A stretch of 64,000 bases of DNA from Apophysomyces variabilis (taxonomy: Eukaryota; Mucoromycota; Mucoromycetes; Mucorales; Mucoraceae): positions 56,653 to 120,652 of the forward strand of contig MZZL01000406.1 of the NCBI GenBank assembly GCA_002749535.1, written 5' to 3'. This document shows, piece by piece, positions 50,314 to 61,535 of the stretch; positions within the stretch are counted from its first letter, which is position 1; every line of letters begins with the position of its first letter. A program made the position numbers and the translations under genes. The notes under the pieces are model-generated. The model ran no database searches. It saw only the letters and a program-made list of their open reading frames with translations, and was not told the DNA's origin.

Positions 50314-50451
50314 TCACGCCCTTCCCCGATATTTTTCCATAGGGAAACTAGAGTCTATCATCTCAAGAAGTGAGGCGTTGTGTTGTTTCAGCCTACTAAT
50401 TTCAGCCTTGGCAGCAGCGAGTTCTGCTTTTGACTGTTTAACAGTGGACAT
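50314..50451 (-). CDS. Small coiled-coil ORF, hypothetical
   Basis: 45-codon frame from ATG 50451 to TGA 50314. It is strongly helical and Ala/Lys/Glu-rich with a heptad look (SKAELAAAKAEISRLKQHN), then SFPMEKYRGRA. A GTGAGT donor overlaps the stop, so it may be the first exon of a slightly longer gene; candidate acceptors downstream do not give a convincing continuation. It is an isolated orphan frame in an AT-rich spacer, with composition unlike the surrounding DNA. I do not recognise it. Confidence 0.35.
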   Translation of the reverse strand: MSTVKQSKAELAAAKAEISRLKQHNASLLEMIDSSFPMEKYRGRA

Positions 50452-51718
50452 GGGGAGAGCTCAAGGATGTGGATGCACTTTTAAAATGAGGTAAAGCGGT
50501 AGCTAAGCAGAAAAAGGACGGCATTGAAATTTTTTTTTTCATTTGTTGCCACATTTAATTCCACTGCACTGCGACTTCGATTTTCGTAGTGTGCGAGATT
50601 ATTTTTGGGATATACTGTATTTCATCGCAACATAGGAATTCCACATTTTCCCTGTTTCTTGATAATGTGTTGGAAAATGGCAGGAGAATTAGACACACAT
50701 CTCAAAACCACTTAAGGTGTTATCGTGCATTTTGGAAACCAACAAGTATTTGTTTTGAGTACAAAGGCAAAAGAAATGAATGATGAGCGAATGGCACAAC
50801 GTATCTAGTAGGTAGCAACTCGTTAGTGACCCAATAGAATTGCCAAGCTCTATTCGATACCGGACACCGATAGGAATCGCAACGTATAGACTTTGATTTC
50901 GACTTTCTTCAAGTGACATACTCAATATTCTCTGTGATTGATGTTCGGTTATCAGCATGATCATAATGAAATTGTGTGTGTGTGTGTGTGTGTGTATGCG
51001 TCTTTGGGGGTTCGCCTTGTTACATTATTCGGTTCTTGCCTCTTTGTCTTTTCTTTTCCGGTGGCAAGGTTATCCATCTGCATAGCACATAAGCAAATCC
51101 TAGAAACTAAGAAGAGTTCTATGTATGGTTCGGTAAAAAGAAAAGTCATTCCATGGGGAAAGTATTCTTTTATGCTTTTTATGCGAGACGATCAATCCAC
51201 ATCGTCTACTATTATCATCCGGTCTCTGCAACTGCACTTAAGCATGCTGTTTGTAGAATGGAGAGTTTTACACTAGTGATATACCAACCTGTCAAACTCC
51301 AAAGCGAACATAGACTTGTGCTTTTCAGGGGGGAATAGTCTATAAACGGGAATCTGTAAAGCAGTTCAGTCATCTTGTCCAGAATAAATCGGCCATTGCG
51401 CACGAACCATGGACGTTGCACCTTCATGAAAACTTGCAGGATAAATTAGTCAGTTTCGAGTGGATAAAGCCTGAGTCATCTTGGATCACTGCAAAAGGCA
51501 TGTCGATGCATGTTCAATTTAAGCTGTCAGCGCTCCAATTTTTCGTTTGATTTGCCCAAATTAGGAGGGATCTTTCATTAGCCTATCTGTTTCCTCTCTG
51601 CGGGTTGGGGTCGGATGCCGGTTCATGTGAAAATCTCGTGTGTGCAAGAAAAAAAAAGTTCGATGTGCCTGCTTAGTGCAGGAATCCTTTGCTTCCCTTC
51701 TTTTTCACTATCATCATC
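50452..51718. other. Intergenic with a TG microsatellite
   Basis: 1.3 kb upstream of PXMP4. A (TG)n run lies at about 50973-50994. Frames at 50938-51276 and nearby have no motif. Confidence 0.55.
50973..50994. repeat. (TG)n microsatellite
   Basis: About eleven uninterrupted TG dinucleotides. Confidence 0.9.
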
Positions 51719-52474
51719 ATGGACAGCATCACCAGAATCATACTAGACCCAAAGTATCATGATATTCTTACTATCGTCAAGTCTTTGCGTAATGGTATCG
51801 TCTATGGCGCAAAAGTGCGGTTCCCCCATGCCTTGGTAATGACCTTTCTCTTCAAATCCGGCCCGTAAGTTCCAACATCATCATCCGACTCGCCGATTCG
51901 GTTAAAACATAGACTAAATTGCTTCAACTAAGACTCTCTTCCGTAGCTTAAAAGACAAGATTCGCGGCATCTTCAAAGCAACGAAGCAGCACGCGAAGAA
52001 TCTGGGAACGTTTGCTACTATCTATCAGTCACTTATGTATATTCAGAAGAAATTGAATGGTGATAAGGAAGCAGGTTATCATTCCTTCTTGGCCGGCCTT
52101 GTGGGTGGCTATTATGTGTTTGGAGAAAACAACAATATCAACCAGCAGGTAAAACACAAGGCAGATCTAAAATGCAGCGCAGCGGTGAATCATTAAACCG
52201 CAATCTTTCTTCTTGTTGTTCTGCTTAGATTGTCTTGTATCTGTTCTCGAGGGTGGTAATGGCACTCGTCAAGATGCCAGTGAAGAGGCAGGTGATCGAT
52301 GCACCACAACACACATACCCTATCTTTGCCGCTGTTGTCTGGGGCTTGGTGATGTATCTTTTCCGATACGAAGAGGACACATTGCAACCATCACTTAGAG
52401 CATCCATGATCTATATTTATCGGGATTCAAAAACGTGGGATTCCCTTCGAACTCTTATATGGCACAATAAATAG
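51719..52474 (+). CDS. PXMP4: Peroxisomal membrane protein PMP24 / PXMP4 (Tim17-family)
   Basis: Three exons, 51719-51864, 51947-52148 and 52229-52474; 197 aa, matching the about 210 aa of PXMP4. Signatures are LRNGIVYGAKVRFPHALVM at the N-terminus, then KIRGIFKATKQHAKNLGTFA, GYHSFLAGLVGGYYVFG and NNINQQIVLYLFSRV spanning intron 2. It belongs to the Tim17/22/23/Pmp24 group of hydrophobic membrane proteins. PXMP4 is a peroxisomal integral membrane protein of unclear molecular function. Several hydrophobic, Gly-rich segments are visible (about residues 93-110 and 155-172). Confidence 0.93.
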
Positions 52475-54089
52475 AGCGTATCGTTTTGCATCTTGTCCGA
52501 CACATATAATCTGGAAAAACTAGCTCAAGCTGGCTTGTTGGTCGTGGAAAGCGATGATGGGCTTAAAAATAAACGGACATGCTGTAACGATAATGTCTCA
52601 AGACAACAGAGCGGGTAACATGCGTTTGGAGTAAAAGAGGTTGGTGGTTGTTGCTAGCCTTTGGACTTTCCGACTGAAAGAGCCAGGGTGCTTATCCATC
52701 GGCCTCATTCTTTAGAGAGAGCATTGAACCAGCTTATGATCCGGCCTTTTTATATATTTTATATATCCATTTTTATCCCTTAGTGACACATATCGGTAGG
52801 TTAGTTAGTTGCTTCACTTTTATGGTTAGTAGTCCAATGCAACATGGGCTAGCAGTGTTCATGATCTCACTATACCAGTGGGAAAGGAACAAACGGATTG
52901 ATCACCGGTACCTTATTAACCGTCTCTGAGACAACCTGCCTACTATCATTTCACGTCAACTTGCGTTCATTGTGGGTTAATCAGCTACTGTTACTGCAAG
53001 GCAGCTGTATATTGCACCACAAGCAGCCGAAAAACGTCATTGGACCACATGAGAATTGAAGGTTACCCTGCCATAAAGTGAAGGCTGAAAGTAGGCCATT
53101 AGGAATTGGGTCAGATCGCAGCTTACTTCCCCCCAAAAAATCCATTGCTAAACGGAAATTGGATAGCTTTCAGGAAACTGACGCTTATGTTTAAACAGAA
53201 TTTTGAGACCCTTACAAGGATTCCCTGCAGTAAGGGCCAGGCATAAGTGCTGGATGTGTCAGCATGTTAGGAACCTTACTCTTCTAGGAACAGAAGTGAG
53301 ATTTGCTTTGCAGGCCCGTTCGCTAAACCTATATTCAAATGAAAAAGGACGCTTATTTTATGGACGTGGCTATGGAATGTTAGTTTGGCCAGTTTTTTCC
53401 GACCAACTATGAAGTTATTTTTAACCTTAACATCAAAATGAGGAAGTAGACTCTATAGCAGCTAAAAAGGATAATGAGTGTTTTCTAGACCCCGCATTAT
53501 ATGCTCAATTTAACAACTTCAGCAAGCAATAGCTTCCGGAAGCACCGCCGAGTATATGCTAGGATGTAACTGATGACTATGACAGAGATAAAAGAGTGTT
53601 TTCATGATTGACATACAAATAGGTCGTATAACACATTCTGATAGGATTCCCGATTCTGATGGTAAAACTAGTTCCCACACTATCACGAGGTTCGACAATC
53701 TATGATAAAACTGGTATTATTACCATAACATTAGCCACCCGAAGCGGGTATTTCTTTGATAGGGTTTTCCTGCAGTACATCCTTGCCAGGTTGACTGTAT
53801 AATTTGACTGTAATCATTATTAGTAAATTGGTATTAACATGTTATAAGCTTTTTTTGGTTGCGTTTTATTAATGTCTATTACAACCAGGTTCAAAGGTAC
53901 TTGGAGTTTGAGAACAACACCACCAAAAGTTAAAGAAGTTCTCCGTCTAAAGTGCACTCCGAAAATGGCGGCGCGAAGTGCCTTCTATGTGACCGGTCTT
54001 TTGGACAAAAAAATCTGCGCTTTGCCGACGGTCAAGAACTCGTCCTCTGTTCGCTCTCATCTGCCACACCACCAGACTTTTGTCGTAGA
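52475..54089. other. Intergenic, no gene seen
   Basis: 1.6 kb AT-rich. A plus-strand frame that begins at 53872 overlaps the EXO1 start in another frame and is a shadow. No RNA gene or repeat recognised. Confidence 0.55.
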
Positions 54090-55818
54090 ATGGGTATCTC
54101 CGGGCTCTTTCAGCTTACCAAGTCTATCCAGCAGTCAATACACGTTAAAGAGTATGGCGGAAGAGTTGTTGCTGTGGACGGTAACGTATGGCTGCACAAA
54201 GGGGCATTCGCGTGTGCCCTCGACCTGGCTCTTCAGGTCGACACCACTATGTAAGTGTCGCGTTCTTCTGTTTTCTTTCACATGCATTAAATTTTTTTCA
54301 CATTCTCTAGATACGTTAAATACTTTATGAGACAAGTAGACATGTTAAAGTTCTACAACGTCATTCCCCTTATCGTATTTGATGGTAACCAATTACCCAT
54401 TAAAAAATGTACCAATCAGGAGCGTCAAAGGTAAATGGATATACGTTTATGCAAATACATCACGTATCTCACAAAGGTTGCTTTTTATCTACAGACGACG
54501 AGCTGAAGCGCTTGCAAAAGGCCACGAATTGATTCGTCAAGGAAAAAGAAAAGAAGCAGCGGAATACTTTCAGAAAGCTACAAGTGTAACACCTCACATG
54601 GTTGACCAGGTTGCAAAGGTAAACATATCAACAAATTGTTAACGAGACCAACCTCCCTAAACTTTAATTTAGGCACTCGATGAAGCTGGTGTGCAGCATA
54701 TCGTGGCGCCATATGAAGCAGACGCTCAGCTGGCGTATCTGATGAAGACAAAGCAAGCTGAAGCAGTTATTACTGAAGACTCTGACTTATTGGTCTTTGG
54801 ATGTCACACACTAATTGTTAAGATGAATCAATATGGCGAAGCAACCCAAATCCGGCAGGAAGACCTGCGTTCCGTAAAAGAAATCGATTTATCCAACTTT
54901 GACGAAACAAAAATTAGACACATGTGTATTGTGTCTGGTTGCGATTATCTCCCATCTCTTCCTGGAATCGGGCTGAAAACGGCATATAAGCTTTTCAAAC
55001 AATACGAAAAGACCGATAAGGTAAGAACACTCTTGTCTGCACCTTTGCCTGCAGGAGGAACTGCTTAAGAAATGCAAATGATTCTTATAAATATATTCTC
55101 AGGTTTTGAAACAGCTTGGATCTCAAGGAAACATGATTTCATACCAAGACTACGAAGACGCTTTTCACCGTGCTGATCTTGCCTTCCTTTACCAATACGT
55201 ATACGATCCCCTCAGCAAGACATACCTTCGATTAAATTCCCTTCCTGATGACAAGCTTGCGGAATCGTTGGATTTCTTAGGCGCCCATCCCGAAAAGTCA
55301 AAGCCAAAAGCTGGTATCGACCTCAGTTCAGATAACAAAGAGAATATACCCGTATGTCTGGCATCTATACTTTTTTTATTCCTTGTTGCTCACACAACTC
55401 TTAGCCTTGGCTATTAGCTGTTACTGATGATAAGAAAGAGCGAGAAATCAAAAGCAAAGACGAATCATTGACATCAAGTGACAGCAAGGTTCTAAACGAT
55501 CGATCCAACCAAGCGCCTGCGAACAGCGAACCTCGTTCAACCAAAAAAGGTGCTGGTGCTGCGGATATCTACAAAATGTTTCATGCGGCAAAACGCGCGA
55601 CAACTCCAGTGAAAAAGCCCGGCAAACCAACAGAAAACGTTTCGAAAGATATCACGACGCTTGAGAAAACATCAACATTGCAACCTACTCGTGTATCTGT
55701 CGATAAGGATCTACGAAAATCCGTTAGCAAACGGGCCAGTTTATCGGATGCGACGAACGCAGCCTGTAAAAAGCCGAAACGGGCGTCTGGGCTTGTGGAT
55801 GCTACGAACCGTAAATAA
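54090..55818 (+). CDS. EXO1: Exonuclease 1 (Rad2/XPG-family 5' nuclease)
   Basis: Six exons: 54090-54250, 54311-54430, 54495-54618, 54673-55020, 55103-55351 and 55405-55818; 471 aa. It begins MGISGLF, as family members do. Active-site carboxylates are all present: D30 (VAVDGNVWLHKGAF), the Asp of IVFDGNQLP, E150/D152 (APYEADAQLAYL, the same numbers as human EXO1), EDSDLLVFG and SGCDYLPSLPGIGLKTAYKL, the last with the helix-hairpin-helix. It resects 5' ends in mismatch repair and recombination. After the nuclease core only about 130 basic, Ser/Lys-rich residues remain, shorter than the long tails of yeast and human EXO1, so mismatch-repair partner motifs may be reduced. Confidence 0.95.
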
Positions 55819-56758
55819 CAATCCAACCTGGCAACCTTCCATCATTTTCCTCTTCAAAAGTTGAACATCCTTTATCTTATTACTGACTTTTGTCCTCCCA
55901 TCCCATCTGAATTTTCTGTTTCTCTTTCTTCTTTCTTATTTGAACTATCTCCTTTCTTCTGTTTCATATTTTTTTCACTTGTTTTCATATTTGATCACAT
56001 CCTTTGTATCCATATTCTTTATCATATTGTCCCTCTCGATAAAGTCTCACAACTGCCGAAACTCAATTTATCTCCATAAGCGTTTCAACAATTAACAGTT
56101 ACATATTTAATAAAAATTCGCTGGCGTAATAAATATACAATGAATACTACGAAATTTTTTTTTGGTTACTGCAGGCTATCGAGTTCCAACAGACCTTATG
56201 ATGCTGTTCCACTAACGGAAATCTGATCCATTGGTCTAAGGAAGATAAAAGCAAAGGTACATCTAATATACAAAATCTGCGTATTGTTATAAACCCTTGT
56301 CATAGTTCATTATCATCCCCCATCTGAAATAATAATGAACAAATCTGCTTTCACTTACTGGACTAGCTAGCTCATGACCTTGCCATAATTAAGATGATAA
56401 AAAGGCGTATTCTTATTTTGCTGGAGTATAAACCATAGCACTTTGCTACACGCAGATCTGCTTTTTGATAAAGCAAACGTGAAGCCTGTGCTAACCAACG
56501 TGTCACTTTGGCTTGATCTAGTAAGAAACTCCCTTTTGTGAAGCAACGGAGAACAGAAAGGATTGAATGAAAATGGCCCACACAACTGACAAGGCAAAAT
56601 TAAACAGTCCGGCAATATCACGTGTGATACGGCGGGCCGACCGTGTGCCGGCCAAACAACGCTTGGCTGGATAGGGCAGATGGGCACCTGCCGTAAAGGC
56701 TCATCGATAGGTCCCCCAAAGAGATTCTTCCTTCCGCGAACTTGGTTCAGCAGCCGCC
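55819..56758. other. Intergenic, promoter of RPL24
   Basis: 0.9 kb AT-rich spacer. Minus-strand frames at 56367-56687 lack motifs. No RNA gene seen. Confidence 0.55.
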
Positions 56759-57689
56759 ATGAAGTAAGCAGTTCATCATCAAAGAACTATACATCCATCC
56801 GTCCCTATAGCTTTCTTTTGTTCTGGAAGATCACTAATCAGACGCCACAATACCTTATTTTTTTCCCTTTTTTGCGTGACATGACGACCATAGACTCGAA
56901 ATCTGTTCTTTCTCTGGCTATAAGATCTACCCTGGTAAGGGTAAGACTTACGTTCGCATTGACAGCAGGTAATGGACAATGTTGGGAAAAGAAACGGGTC
57001 AAAAGTAGGTTACTAATTCGGGAATTTGCTATAGAGTACGTATTATCTGTTTTTTATTCTATTTAGAGTAGTGGGGAAGAGATAAAAAATGGTAGTATAA
57101 TCGATTGCGAGTTTGTGTCCTTGCTCCCGGGAACCAGTCAACGTCGATCGATGCAAGCGCAGAATGCATGGATGGAGATAGAGAGAGCCACAGAGAGAGC
57201 GAGAGAGAGAGTCTGCTAGTTTTTTATCAGCGTTCTAATTCTATTGTCGACAGACTTTCCGCTTCATCAATGGCAAAGCCGAGTCATACTTCCTTCAAAA
57301 GCTGAACCCTCGCAAGATTAAGTGGACCGTCATCTACCGTCGCTTGAACAAGAAGGGTATTACCGAGGAGATTGCTAAGAAGCGCACTCGCCGTACCGTC
57401 AAGCACGACCGTGCCGTTGTTGGTGCTTCATGGGACGCCATTCGTGCCAAGCGTAGCCAGAAGCCCGAAGCTCGTGCTGCTGCTCGTCAAGCTGCCATTG
57501 CCAAGAGCAAGGAAGCTAAGAAGGCTGCCCAGGCCGCCAAGAAGGCCGCTGTAAGTACTTTTTTTTTCTCTTCTTTATGCTGTATTTTACGTAGCGATCT
57601 AATGGACATGACAGGCTCCTCAGGCTCCCAAGATCAGCAAGCAACAGGCCAAGGGTTTCGCTCCCAAGGCAGCAGCCACCTCCCGTTAA
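56759..57689 (+). CDS. RPL24: 60S ribosomal protein L24 (eL24), frame break at exon 2/3 junction
   Basis: Exons 56759-56763 (ATGAA only), 56894-56968, 57254-57550 and 57615-57689. The protein reads [18 protein letters not shown], then [44 protein letters not shown] and a Lys/Ala-rich tail ending AAATSR; about 151 aa, normal for eL24. Exon 2 ends AGCAG|GTAATG and exon 3 begins GACAG|ACTTTC. Joined canonically they are one base short of the conserved DSR-TFRF frame and would shift to an early stop. No alternative GT/AG pair in intron 2 fixes this. It may be an assembly error, an unusual splice or a damaged copy. Intron 2 is 285 nt with a GAGA tract. Confidence 0.88.
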
Positions 57690-59596
57690 AACGAACATTG
57701 TTAATAAAAGCCATTGTCCACATACGACGGATAAGCTTGTCCTTCTCCTAGATGATCTGGCTGTAGATAGGAATGACCCCTTCGTCAATGACATCGACCC
57801 GAACCCTTAAGATAAGCTCATCTATGAAAATTGTGCTGGCTGAAAGGCGGATTTTTTTTTTTCAAAATCTTTCTTGGGATGTGATGAGGGTTAGAAATCC
57901 TAGAACATCGTTATTATAGATCTGTAGGATGACGTTGCTTTGAGATATGAAATCTATGATAGAAGAAGGCTAGTGTATAGCATTCGTATCAGGTATGCAG
58001 AAAAGGATTAGCAGCATTGAGTTTGCGAATGTGTGGAAGCAGATTATTGTAAGTGCTTTTGAATGAGATTTCTTGGTAGCTGTATTAAAGAAATCGACGC
58101 ATAAGTTTAAGTGCCCTTATCCGTTGAACTTGCATCTTAAGCATTGGTTAAAGACCCATAAAACGATAGCATCAAAGGATAGCGTATGCGTATAAGCTCA
58201 TTTGATAATTAAACAGTATATAATAGAGACACAAGCCATTTATATGGCATTTCCGTCTGTTCCGATTCTGTCAGTAAAAGTTGGATATATGTTGAGGATT
58301 ACTGGCCTTTTCGGTGAAGAATCACAAGCATTTAACGGTCTATGACGATAGTGAAACAATGGTCTACACGTGCCTGCAACAAAAGGCACTTGTTACTATA
58401 TAAAAGTTTTGTTATGCACCACGTCCATTTTGTAGAATGACCGGAAGACTCAGCGAAGAAAGCATGGCCCATACATTGACAAGATGGCTTAAAATGAACA
58501 AGGTAAATTTATGATACATATAATGCAGCCTCTAGTCTACAACTCACCAGTTGTAGGCAAAGAACCATGATATTCTCGTAGCAGAAGAATTAATTGTAAA
58601 GAAATTGATCAAAAAAGCTTTCACAGTTTCACAGATAGCCAATTTTCAGGTGATAAGTGGGGTGATAGTCCTATTACTTGCTGAATGCCGTAAGCTTATA
58701 GTTAAAGCTAGATTGCTCGAGAGACCCTGCAGACGTTAGAACAGTTTTATCTCGCCCCACGGGAAGAGAGACAAAAAATAGCCGTCAGCTTTACAAAGAA
58801 AGGTTTATGACACGGTTGCTGCTGCAGAGTGAAGTTATTTGCGGCAGGTAGCAGATACCATGAAATGCATACCGGTAGTGTCAATAGATATGGGAAGAAC
58901 AAGTGTAGTAAGCAGAATTAGACCGGGAGTGAGGTGCAAAGACGTGACAAGTGGTTACGAAGAATACACGGAAGATACACAGTCGTTGCTCTGACCAATG
59001 AGTTCGGAACTTTTCAAGGTGCCCTTTTTTGCTTTGATCCGGCTAGTTTGTCCAAAGATGCGTACCTTATATGAAAATTAGTACATTTGTGATTTATACC
59101 AGATATTGTGCCGAATAGATCCTGTAAACCTTTTAAGGAATTAGTGACATCAACCAGATCAACAATCAGCACAGTTTGTTAATCTCACTGTAGCTAAAAG
59201 ATATATCAACTTATTGTATAGTTGCTGTAGACTACGTTCAGGTAACTGCCTGATATTCGGACTGATTTTCTGAAAGTCAAAGATGCTAATAGAAATGGAA
59301 ATTCGCCCTTATATAGAACCTGAGAATATTTCTTCTTCCTATACTGTAATGTCTCCCTCTTTGTACGTTAGGTGCCTCTTCCTTCATTCTGATATTTGAA
59401 GAGGTGACAGCAATCACCGTAATATATCTTGCCACATCAGTGACTCGATCTAATATAGAAAGCAGATCCATCAAAAACAAAGAGTTTTCTCTGAAGTCAA
59501 CGTCGTTCATGTCCCATTTACTCACCGTGTCAAGGCTTTGAATTTTAGCCTTACTATTTCTGTCTGCAGGCTGAACCGAACTTTTTTTAAATTTTA
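57690..59596. other. Gene-poor region with one candidate remnant
   Basis: 1.9 kb AT-rich DNA downstream of RPL24. Apart from the two-exon frame listed at 58437-58739 nothing gene-like is visible. Confidence 0.5.
58437..58739 (+). pseudogene. Possible remnant of a helix-turn-helix (CENP-B-like) protein
   Basis: Joining 58437-58502 to 58557-58739 across a GTAAAT...GTTGTAG intron gives 82 codons: SEESMAHTLTRWLKMNK then AKNHDILVAEELIVKKLIKKA and a degraded hydrophobic tail. The W-rich helix followed by an aliphatic helix is reminiscent of CENP-B-type HTH modules of pogo/Tigger transposases. The match is weak and no DDE domain follows. It could equally be a chance frame. Confidence 0.25.
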
Positions 59597-60762
59597 CAGT
59601 ATTTCAAACATTATTTAGCGCCTGTTTCGGATGATTTTGCGTCTATGCATAGGATAAATATACGTTGGCTGAGGACCATTTTTGCGTCAACTGAATGGTC
59701 GTGTATACGTTGGCTGACCGACGTGTGAGTAGCACTTTGGTGAATGTACCTCATCCTAGCTTTATTCAATATCTTTGGTTTCATCTCTTTGGTCTTGCAC
59801 TGTAACTATCAATTCAGGCAAACAGAGACAGTTATCTCATCTTTATGACATGAGTACCTTGCAGTGATTGAAAAAGTTATTTGTAGCCAGCATTATGTTG
59901 GTAATAGACCATTTTCTTCGTGTGATGTTCCCATATATTCGGATAGCATGTTGTACCTCTTTTCTCTATGTACTATCTCCACTGTACGGACAATTGCACT
60001 TCCAATTGATAACGAGTCGCACCTATCTTTTTGTTGTCAATTGTGTATTGTTGATAAGTGTGATACAGATTTTCCCATGATGGTGTTGGGTAAGACATCA
60101 TGACGATATTTCAGATACGTTCCTTTATAGACGCATGTGAAATTGTTGTCGCTTTCTTTTTCTTCTTTGGACTTCTTTACCTTTTTGCCAGGACTCGTCC
60201 TCCTGTTGATAAGTATTCATGCTTTGCAATTGCACTCTTTGACCTAGACTGACTTTATGTTGAACAATGTTCTCGTGGTGGATGCGGTTGAGGTGCCTTC
60301 GCCTCTATGGCCCTCCCGCTCCCACTTTTTTTTCTTTCTTTCTTCTTCCCTCGCCCCAGGATGAGCACCAGTACCTCCTCGCGGAGTGTGTATGTCCTGG
60401 ATTGGGATAAGGTGCCTGTAAGTACTTATCTTTGTTGAATGAGCAATTACATATTGACAACCTCTTTCTTTTCCATTTGTAGCTCCTGGTGGCTTTTTTC
60501 TTTAGCAAGTTTTTACTTGTTTTTATAAAAAATCTGAATACCGTTGGCCATCCTGGACTGGGTGCGCCGCGGTCCCCAAACCATGCGTTGGGATTACCCT
60601 TCAGGGGTAAGTACAAGATGTCAAGTTATCCTTCCATTTAATAACCATGAATATAGTTTTATGCTACTCGAATTAGTTTCGTGTCCTACTGGAAGACCAA
60701 GTTGATGTAAGTAAAATATATTTGCCGCATAATTGATTTTACTAAAGACGCATATTTATTTT
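59597..60762 (+). repeat. Dispersed repeat, copy B
   Basis: Second, near-identical copy of 30376-31545 in the same orientation, about 29.2 kb away. It stops inside the inner part of the right inverted repeat: the outermost about 65 bp of the transposon end and the whole left half with the transposase remnant are absent. It is therefore a truncated fragment, or copy A contains a nested unit of this size. Confidence 0.88.
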
Positions 60763-61178
60763 CATACTTCATAAACTGATAAAGCGGCGTTTGGAAACTT
60801 TTAAGTTGCCTCATATATGAGCTAATCGCTCCATCAACTGCTCTAGCACAATCAATAGATTTTCGTTAACGTACTATAAAACAGCCGCTTATGCTCGTTA
60901 TAGAGCAAGCGCAGGTGACCACTGTTTTTATGCTCTTTAGAACATCGTTAAGATCCTTTTTCACACTGTAAACCCCATCTTTGTACTGTACAAACATTTA
61001 TTACTGCTGCTTTGCAGCAATTGACGCATTTAAAACCTTTTGAAATATCATTTTTCACAAACCTTATCTTGATCAATGTATGTGCAATAAAAGCGATTAG
61101 GGATTGTTTCTCATGTGGATATCAGTGTCGGTTCACCCATCGACATCGACAGGTGTCAAGTGAGCCGCCCAGTAGGGT
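60763..61178. other. Spacer, nothing recognised
   Basis: AT-rich 0.4 kb between repeat copy B and the DUF3175 gene. No gene or terminator recognised. Confidence 0.5.
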
Positions 61179-61188
61179 TTAGGGTTTA
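61173..61188 (+). repeat. Telomere-like TTTAGGG motif
   Basis: TAGGGTTTAGGGTTTA, about two units of a TTTAGGG-like repeat, overlapping the stop codon end of the DUF3175 gene. It is short enough to be chance. Confidence 0.4.
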
Positions 61189-61535
61189 CGGCCGAATGCT
61201 TCACGCAACTTTCCTTTGGCCTGCTCAAGCGTGGCGCGGCGAGTTTCGGGCAGATTTTTCCCGGCGCGATTTATATAGAAATTAAGCATCGACATAGCTG
61301 ATTGATATGGCGTGCCTTTGCGGCGAGTACTGCTTATGGCTGATCGCTTGAGCGATTGCGCAATCTCCTCGGCATTATTGGATTTGAAAATACCCTGCTC
61401 GAGATCCAGTGCATCGCTGCCTTCTGTCACTTGTTTTGACCAGCGGCGGTCTTGCTGTGTCGATGCATGTTGTTGACGGGCAGGATGTCTGCTTTTAAGA
61501 CGGGTGGACGAGCGAAGTGTTGCTTTGCGGTTCAT
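61179..61535 (-). CDS. DUF3175-family protein, bacterial type, intronless
   Basis: Single exon of 118 aa from ATG 61535. After a basic N-terminus (KSRHPARQQH) it reads RRWSKQVTEGSDALDLEQGIF, EIAQSLKRSAISSTRRKGTPY, SAMSMLNFYINRAGKNL and LEQAKGKLREAFGRK. From memory these blocks are the whole signature of DUF3175, small proteins common in proteobacteria and of unknown function, with full bacterial length. It has no intron in a window where almost every other gene has several. Its codons are GC-richer (GCGCGGCGAG, CCCGGCGCGAT on the + strand) than the AT-rich flanks, and it lies in a repeat-rich, gene-poor region. Horizontal transfer from a bacterium, possibly an endosymbiont, is the simplest reading. 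The frame is intact, suggesting recent arrival or selection. Contamination is unlikely because it is embedded in fungal-type sequence. Confidence 0.85.
   Translation of the reverse strand: MNRKATLRSSTRLKSRHPARQQHASTQQDRRWSKQVTEGSDALDLEQGIFKSNNAEEIAQSLKRSAISSTRRKGTPYQSAMSMLNFYINRAGKNLPETRRATLEQAKGKLREAFGRKP

Noticed and set aside
53872..54330. 152-codon plus-strand frame at the EXO1 start
   Set aside because: Runs in a different frame over EXO1 exon 1 and beyond its splice site; no homology features.
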